Below are positions 61,109 to 64,000 of a stretch of DNA of 64,000 nt, piece by piece; position 1 is the stretch's first letter, and every line of letters starts with the position of its first letter. The DNA is from Dickeya lacustris (GTDB taxonomy: Bacteria; Pseudomonadota; Gammaproteobacteria; Enterobacterales; Enterobacteriaceae). A program made the position numbers and the translations under genes. The stretch spans positions 2,914,001-2,978,000 of the forward strand of contig NZ_CP114280.1 in the NCBI RefSeq assembly GCF_029635795.1. Reading direction: 5' to 3'. The notes below the pieces were generated by a model. That model searched no databases, was not told the origin of the DNA, and saw nothing but the letters and a program-made list of their open reading frames with translations.

Positions 61109-61978
61109 TCAGGCAAGGCCATTACCCGTAATCAGTCGCCGCACCAGCGGTGTCATAATCAGCTCCATCGCCAGCCCCATTTTGCCGCCCGGCACCACCA
61201 GCGTATTGATGTGTGAAATAAACGACCCCTGTAGCATCGCCAGCAGATAGGGGTAATCCATGTTGTCCAGCCCCTGAAAATGAATCACCACAAAGCTTTC
61301 ATCCATTGAGGGAATGGCTTTGGCGGCAAACGGATTCGAGGTGTCAACCGTCGGGACACGCTGAAAGTTGATATGGGTGCGGGAAAACTGCGGGGTGATA
61401 TAGGTGATGTAATCCTCCATTGAGCGCACCACCGAGTCCATCACCGCTTCGCGCGAATGGCCGCGCTCGTTGATGTCACGCACCAGTTTTTGTATCCACT
61501 CCAGATTGACGATAGGCACCACCCCCACCAGCAGGTCAACGTGCTGTGCGACGTTATGCTGGGCGGTAACAACGCCGCCATGCAGCCCCTCATAAAACAG
61601 CAGGTCGGTCGGCTGCGGCATCGGCTCCCAGGGCGTAAATGTTCCCGGCACCTGATGGTAGGGAATGGCCTCATCATAGGTGTGCAGGTATTTGCGGGTC
61701 TGGCCGGTGCCGGTGCGACCGTAATCGATAAATGCCTGCTCCAGTTGGCTAAAGTCATTGGCTTCCGGCCCAAAATAACTGATATGACGACCCACATCGC
61801 GCGCTTTACGGATAGCCATATCCATTTCCGGTCGGGTATAGCGGTGATAACTGTCGCCGTCTACCAGCGCGGCGCGCAGGTTAAGTTGCTGGAAAATTTT
61901 GCGAAATGCCAGGCTGGTGGTGGTGGTTCCGGCGCCGCTGGAACCGGTGACTGCGATAATCGGGTGCTGATGTGACAT
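61109..61978 (-). CDS. prkB: PrkB, phosphoribulokinase-family protein
   Basis: 289 residues, same as E. coli PrkB. P-loop IIAVTGSSGAGTTTTSLAF, HRYTRPEMDMAIRKARD, FYEGLHGGVV, VPIVNLEWIQKL, FVVIHFQGLDNMDYPYL. Physiological substrate in enterobacteria is unknown. Convergent with yhfA. Confidence 0.93.
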   Translation of the reverse strand: MSHQHPIIAVTGSSGAGTTTTSLAFRKIFQQLNLRAALVDGDSYHRYTRPEMDMAIRKARDVGRHISYFGPEANDFSQLEQAFIDYGRTGTGQTRKYLHTYDEAIPYHQVPGTFTPWEPMPQPTDLLFYEGLHGGVVTAQHNVAQHVDLLVGVVPIVNLEWIQKLVRDINERGHSREAVMDSVVRSMEDYITYITPQFSRTHINFQRVPTVDTSNPFAAKAIPSMDESFVVIHFQGLDNMDYPYLLAMLQGSFISHINTLVVPGGKMGLAMELIMTPLVRRLITGNGLA

Positions 61979-62134
61979 GCAAACCTCCGCTGATTGATGC
62001 TGCGAAACCGGGCCATCCTGGTGCGATAACCGTTGTTGTGATTAAGCGTTGTTATTATTGAGGACGTTCTGATGCCGGGCGCTATCGGAAAGCCGCTGTC
62101 GCCAGACGGGTTTCCTTCGGCCCGCCTATCTGCC

Positions 62135-62176
62135 GTGATAACCAGATCGTGATAAACCGATCGTTATAACCGAATT
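62135..62176. repeat. Three 14-bp tandem units between yheU and prkB
   Basis: GTGATAACCAGATC, GTGATAAACCGATC, GTTATAACCGAATT, in the 285-bp gap, which has no ORF. Confidence 0.85.
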
Positions 62177-62263
62177 CCTGCTGGCCGTCAGGCGTCTGCG
62201 GCCATTGTTAGCCTATTTGCCGCTTGCCGCCACGCCAATTTGCGTTTGGCGCAATTCATCTCA

Positions 62264-62497
62264 TCATGCGTTGCGCTCAGTGCGGCCAAGCTGGTTGCGC
62301 GGCATGATATTGACGGTTTCATGCAGTTCAGACCACACCAGCACTACCTCGCCCTGACGGAGTTGCTGCTCGACGGCGGCAACTTTCTCCTCAAGCGAGC
62401 GTTCATGCTCGCCGTAATCGGTGCCTTCGCGCAGCACAAAGGCTTCAATCAGGTTTTGTAGCGTGGGGGCCGCCAGTTCCTGCCAGGGGATTATCAT
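62264..62497 (-). CDS. yheU: UPF0270 protein YheU
   Basis: 77 residues (E. coli 72). [37 protein letters not shown] and [15 protein letters not shown] are diagnostic. CGGAGC eight bases before ATG. Four bases after yheT, so the two are co-transcribed. Function unknown. Confidence 0.93.
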   Translation of the reverse strand: MIIPWQELAAPTLQNLIEAFVLREGTDYGEHERSLEEKVAAVEQQLRQGEVVLVWSELHETVNIMPRNQLGRTERNA

Positions 62498-62501
62498 GGT
62501 G

Positions 62502-63503
62502 TTAGCTCCGGTTGGGTTCCAGATAGGTCGTCAGCCAGTCGGGGACGCACTGCTCCAGCCATAATTGTGGCTGACGCCAGGTGCCGCTGACAAAACCGAC
62601 ATGGCCACCGTGTTCGGTCAGGTAATAATGGATGTTGTCCGGCAATTGCGACAGTTCGGGAATGACATCGGCGGTCATGAATGGGTCATCTTTGGCATGA
62701 ACCACCAACAAGGGCTGGCGAATCTGCGCCAGTCGCGGCAGCGCGCTGCTGCGCCGGTAGTAATCATCGGCATCGGCAAACCCGTGTAACTGTGCCGTGA
62801 CGAGCTGGTCGAACTCTTTGAGATGACGTATTTTGCGCAGCCGCTCGGCGGAAACCGGCAGGCAGTTCGGGTAGGCGGCAAGCTTACGCAAGGCATTGCG
62901 GCGCAACAAATTGAGCAAATAGCCCTGATAAACGCGCGAGAATCCGCGCTCTAGCCGACGGCTGCACGGCTCGAGCTGTAACGGCGCGGAGATAATCGCC
63001 GCGACGTCAGGCCGGTGAGCGCTATCCTGTCGGCTCAACAGGCAAGCCAGCATGTTGCCGCCAAGAGAGACGCCGATGGCCGCAGTAGGCACGCTGCCGA
63101 AGGTGTGTGAGAGCCAGCCAAGGAAGTAGCTGGCATCATCGGTTTCCCCGGCGTGATAGCCCCGTGCCATACGGTTGGGCTGGCGGCCACAGCCGCGAAA
63201 ATGCATCACCACCGCCAGCCAGCCGCGTTGCTGACAGGCGGCCATCATGCCGTGGGCGTAAGGGCTGTGAAAACTGCCCTCAAGACCATGAAACAGCACC
63301 ACGCGGGGTTTGTGTCGCGCCGCTTGCGGGTCTTCACTCCAGGCCAGCTCAACGAAATCGCCGTCTGGCAGCGTCAGCGTCTGCCAGAGGGGCTGAAGTA
63401 CCGGGCGGCGGCGCAGCAAGCGCGGCAGCATAGTCTGCAAGTGGGGGTTGCTCACCCCAGCCAGGGGCTGAAACAGCGAATTACGGTGTGAAATACGGTT
63501 CAT
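62502..63503 (-). CDS. yheT: Alpha/beta hydrolase YheT
   Basis: 333 residues (E. coli 340). [54 protein letters not shown], nucleophile Ser in [10 protein letters not shown], Asp in [10 protein letters not shown], His in [11 protein letters not shown]. Predicted esterase of unknown substrate. In the E. coli-like order yheT-yheU-prkB. Confidence 0.92.
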   Translation of the reverse strand: MNRISHRNSLFQPLAGVSNPHLQTMLPRLLRRRPVLQPLWQTLTLPDGDFVELAWSEDPQAARHKPRVVLFHGLEGSFHSPYAHGMMAACQQRGWLAVVMHFRGCGRQPNRMARGYHAGETDDASYFLGWLSHTFGSVPTAAIGVSLGGNMLACLLSRQDSAHRPDVAAIISAPLQLEPCSRRLERGFSRVYQGYLLNLLRRNALRKLAAYPNCLPVSAERLRKIRHLKEFDQLVTAQLHGFADADDYYRRSSALPRLAQIRQPLLVVHAKDDPFMTADVIPELSQLPDNIHYYLTEHGGHVGFVSGTWRQPQLWLEQCVPDWLTTYLEPNRS

Positions 63504-63647
63504 AAACGGTGAATGATGCGTTATGTGTCGTGATGAAGCGGTGCCCCTGCATGGGGGAGACCGGGCGAAAAGCTTGTCTGTGCCAGGGTGCGCTGCTAGC
63601 TTGATGGTTTCATACCAAATTCATACCTGTTAAGGGATTGCCGTTTC

Positions 63648-64000
63648 ATGGAGCACGTTAGCCTGTTTCTCTCAATGCTCGGTTTTTTGTGGGTCGCTGC
63701 AATTACACCGGGCCCTAATAATATGCTACTTACCGCCTCGGCGGCCAATTTTGGTCTGTGGCGATCGATGCCGCTGATGATAGGCATCATGCTGGGTATG
63801 CAAAGCATGTTGCTGCTGGTGGCGCTGGGATTAGGCAGCCTGACTCTGCTCTACCCGACGCTGCATCTGGCCTTAAAGGTGCTAGGGAGCCTCTACCTGC
63901 TCTGGCTGTCATGGAAAATCGCCACCGCCGCTTATGAACGGCTTGATACCGACAGCGCACCTTCACGGCCAATGCCGTTCTATCAGGGCGGGCTGTTGCA
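63648..64000 (+). CDS. LysE/RhtB-type amino acid exporter, N-terminal part, cut by window edge
   Basis: First 117 codons: MEHVSLFLSMLGFLWVAAIT with the PGPNN motif at 21-25 that marks LysE translocators, then GLWRSMPLMIGIMLGM and hydrophobic helices. AAGGGA about 12 bases before ATG. Not at this place in E. coli. Exports an amino acid or derivative; substrate unknown. Confidence 0.85.
   Translation, partial: MEHVSLFLSMLGFLWVAAITPGPNNMLLTASAANFGLWRSMPLMIGIMLGMQSMLLLVALGLGSLTLLYPTLHLALKVLGSLYLLWLSWKIATAAYERLDTDSAPSRPMPFYQGGLL

Overview
The window is chromosomal DNA from a soft-rot enterobacterium, almost certainly Dickeya (formerly Erwinia chrysanthemi). Three tandem family-1 pectate lyases of the PelB/PelC/PelZ type, a close homologue of the Erwinia chrysanthemi ligand-gated ion channel ELIC, and a core gene order matching the E. 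coli trpS-aroKB-mrcA-ompB and crp-yheT regions all point the same way. The species cannot be fixed by reading alone.

Layout. 1-31.2 kb is conserved enterobacterial backbone: tex (partial), an OlsF-like acyltransferase, an LTA-synthase-like sulfatase, greB, ompR-envZ, pckA, hslO-hslR-yrfG, igaA, nudE, mrcA, the divergent hofMNOPQ operon, aroK-aroB-damX-dam-rpe-gph-trpS, an enolase-superfamily gene and ppiA. 31.2-49.1 kb is a long accessory stretch not present between ppiA and pabA in E. coli. It holds a hemerythrin-linked diguanylate cyclase, the pelZ/pelB/pelC cluster with KdgR-like operators, a tightly overlapped operon (PLP decarboxylase, ELIC channel, Cache-domain membrane protein, MFS transporter, then a GH19 muramidase/chitinase), and an AT-rich island. 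The island carries a PatA/PatG-like subtilisin, a 50-residue probable precursor peptide with a very strong RBS and terminator, a frameshifted XRE regulator, another 50-residue ORF and an unusual AAA+-like/AraC hybrid regulator. 49.2-51.1 kb returns to backbone (pabA, argD with paired ARG boxes). 51.2-59.6 kb is an L-ascorbate (ula) cluster: ulaR, ulaE, a YbhA-like phosphatase and ulaG on the minus strand; a fused IIC-IIB permease, ulaC, ulaF and ulaD on the plus strand. 59.7-64 kb is backbone: crp, yhfA, prkB, yheU, yheT and the start of a LysE-type exporter.

How the parts work together. The pel cluster degrades plant pectate and is probably repressed by KdgR. The ELIC operon joins an amine-forming enzyme to a channel family known to be opened by primary amines, plus a periplasmic sensor and an exporter, so it looks like one amine-handling or amine-sensing unit. 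The AT-rich island looks like a minimal ribosomally synthesised peptide (RiPP/bacteriocin) locus with its own regulators. The ula cluster encodes a full path from ascorbate uptake to D-xylulose-5-P, but ulaE and ulaA each carry an apparent +1 frameshift, so it may be decaying or the assembly may contain indel errors.

A recurring oddity is short (13-15 bp) degenerate tandem repeats in many intergenic gaps and inside hofO/hofP. No tRNA, rRNA, CRISPR array or intact insertion sequence was seen.
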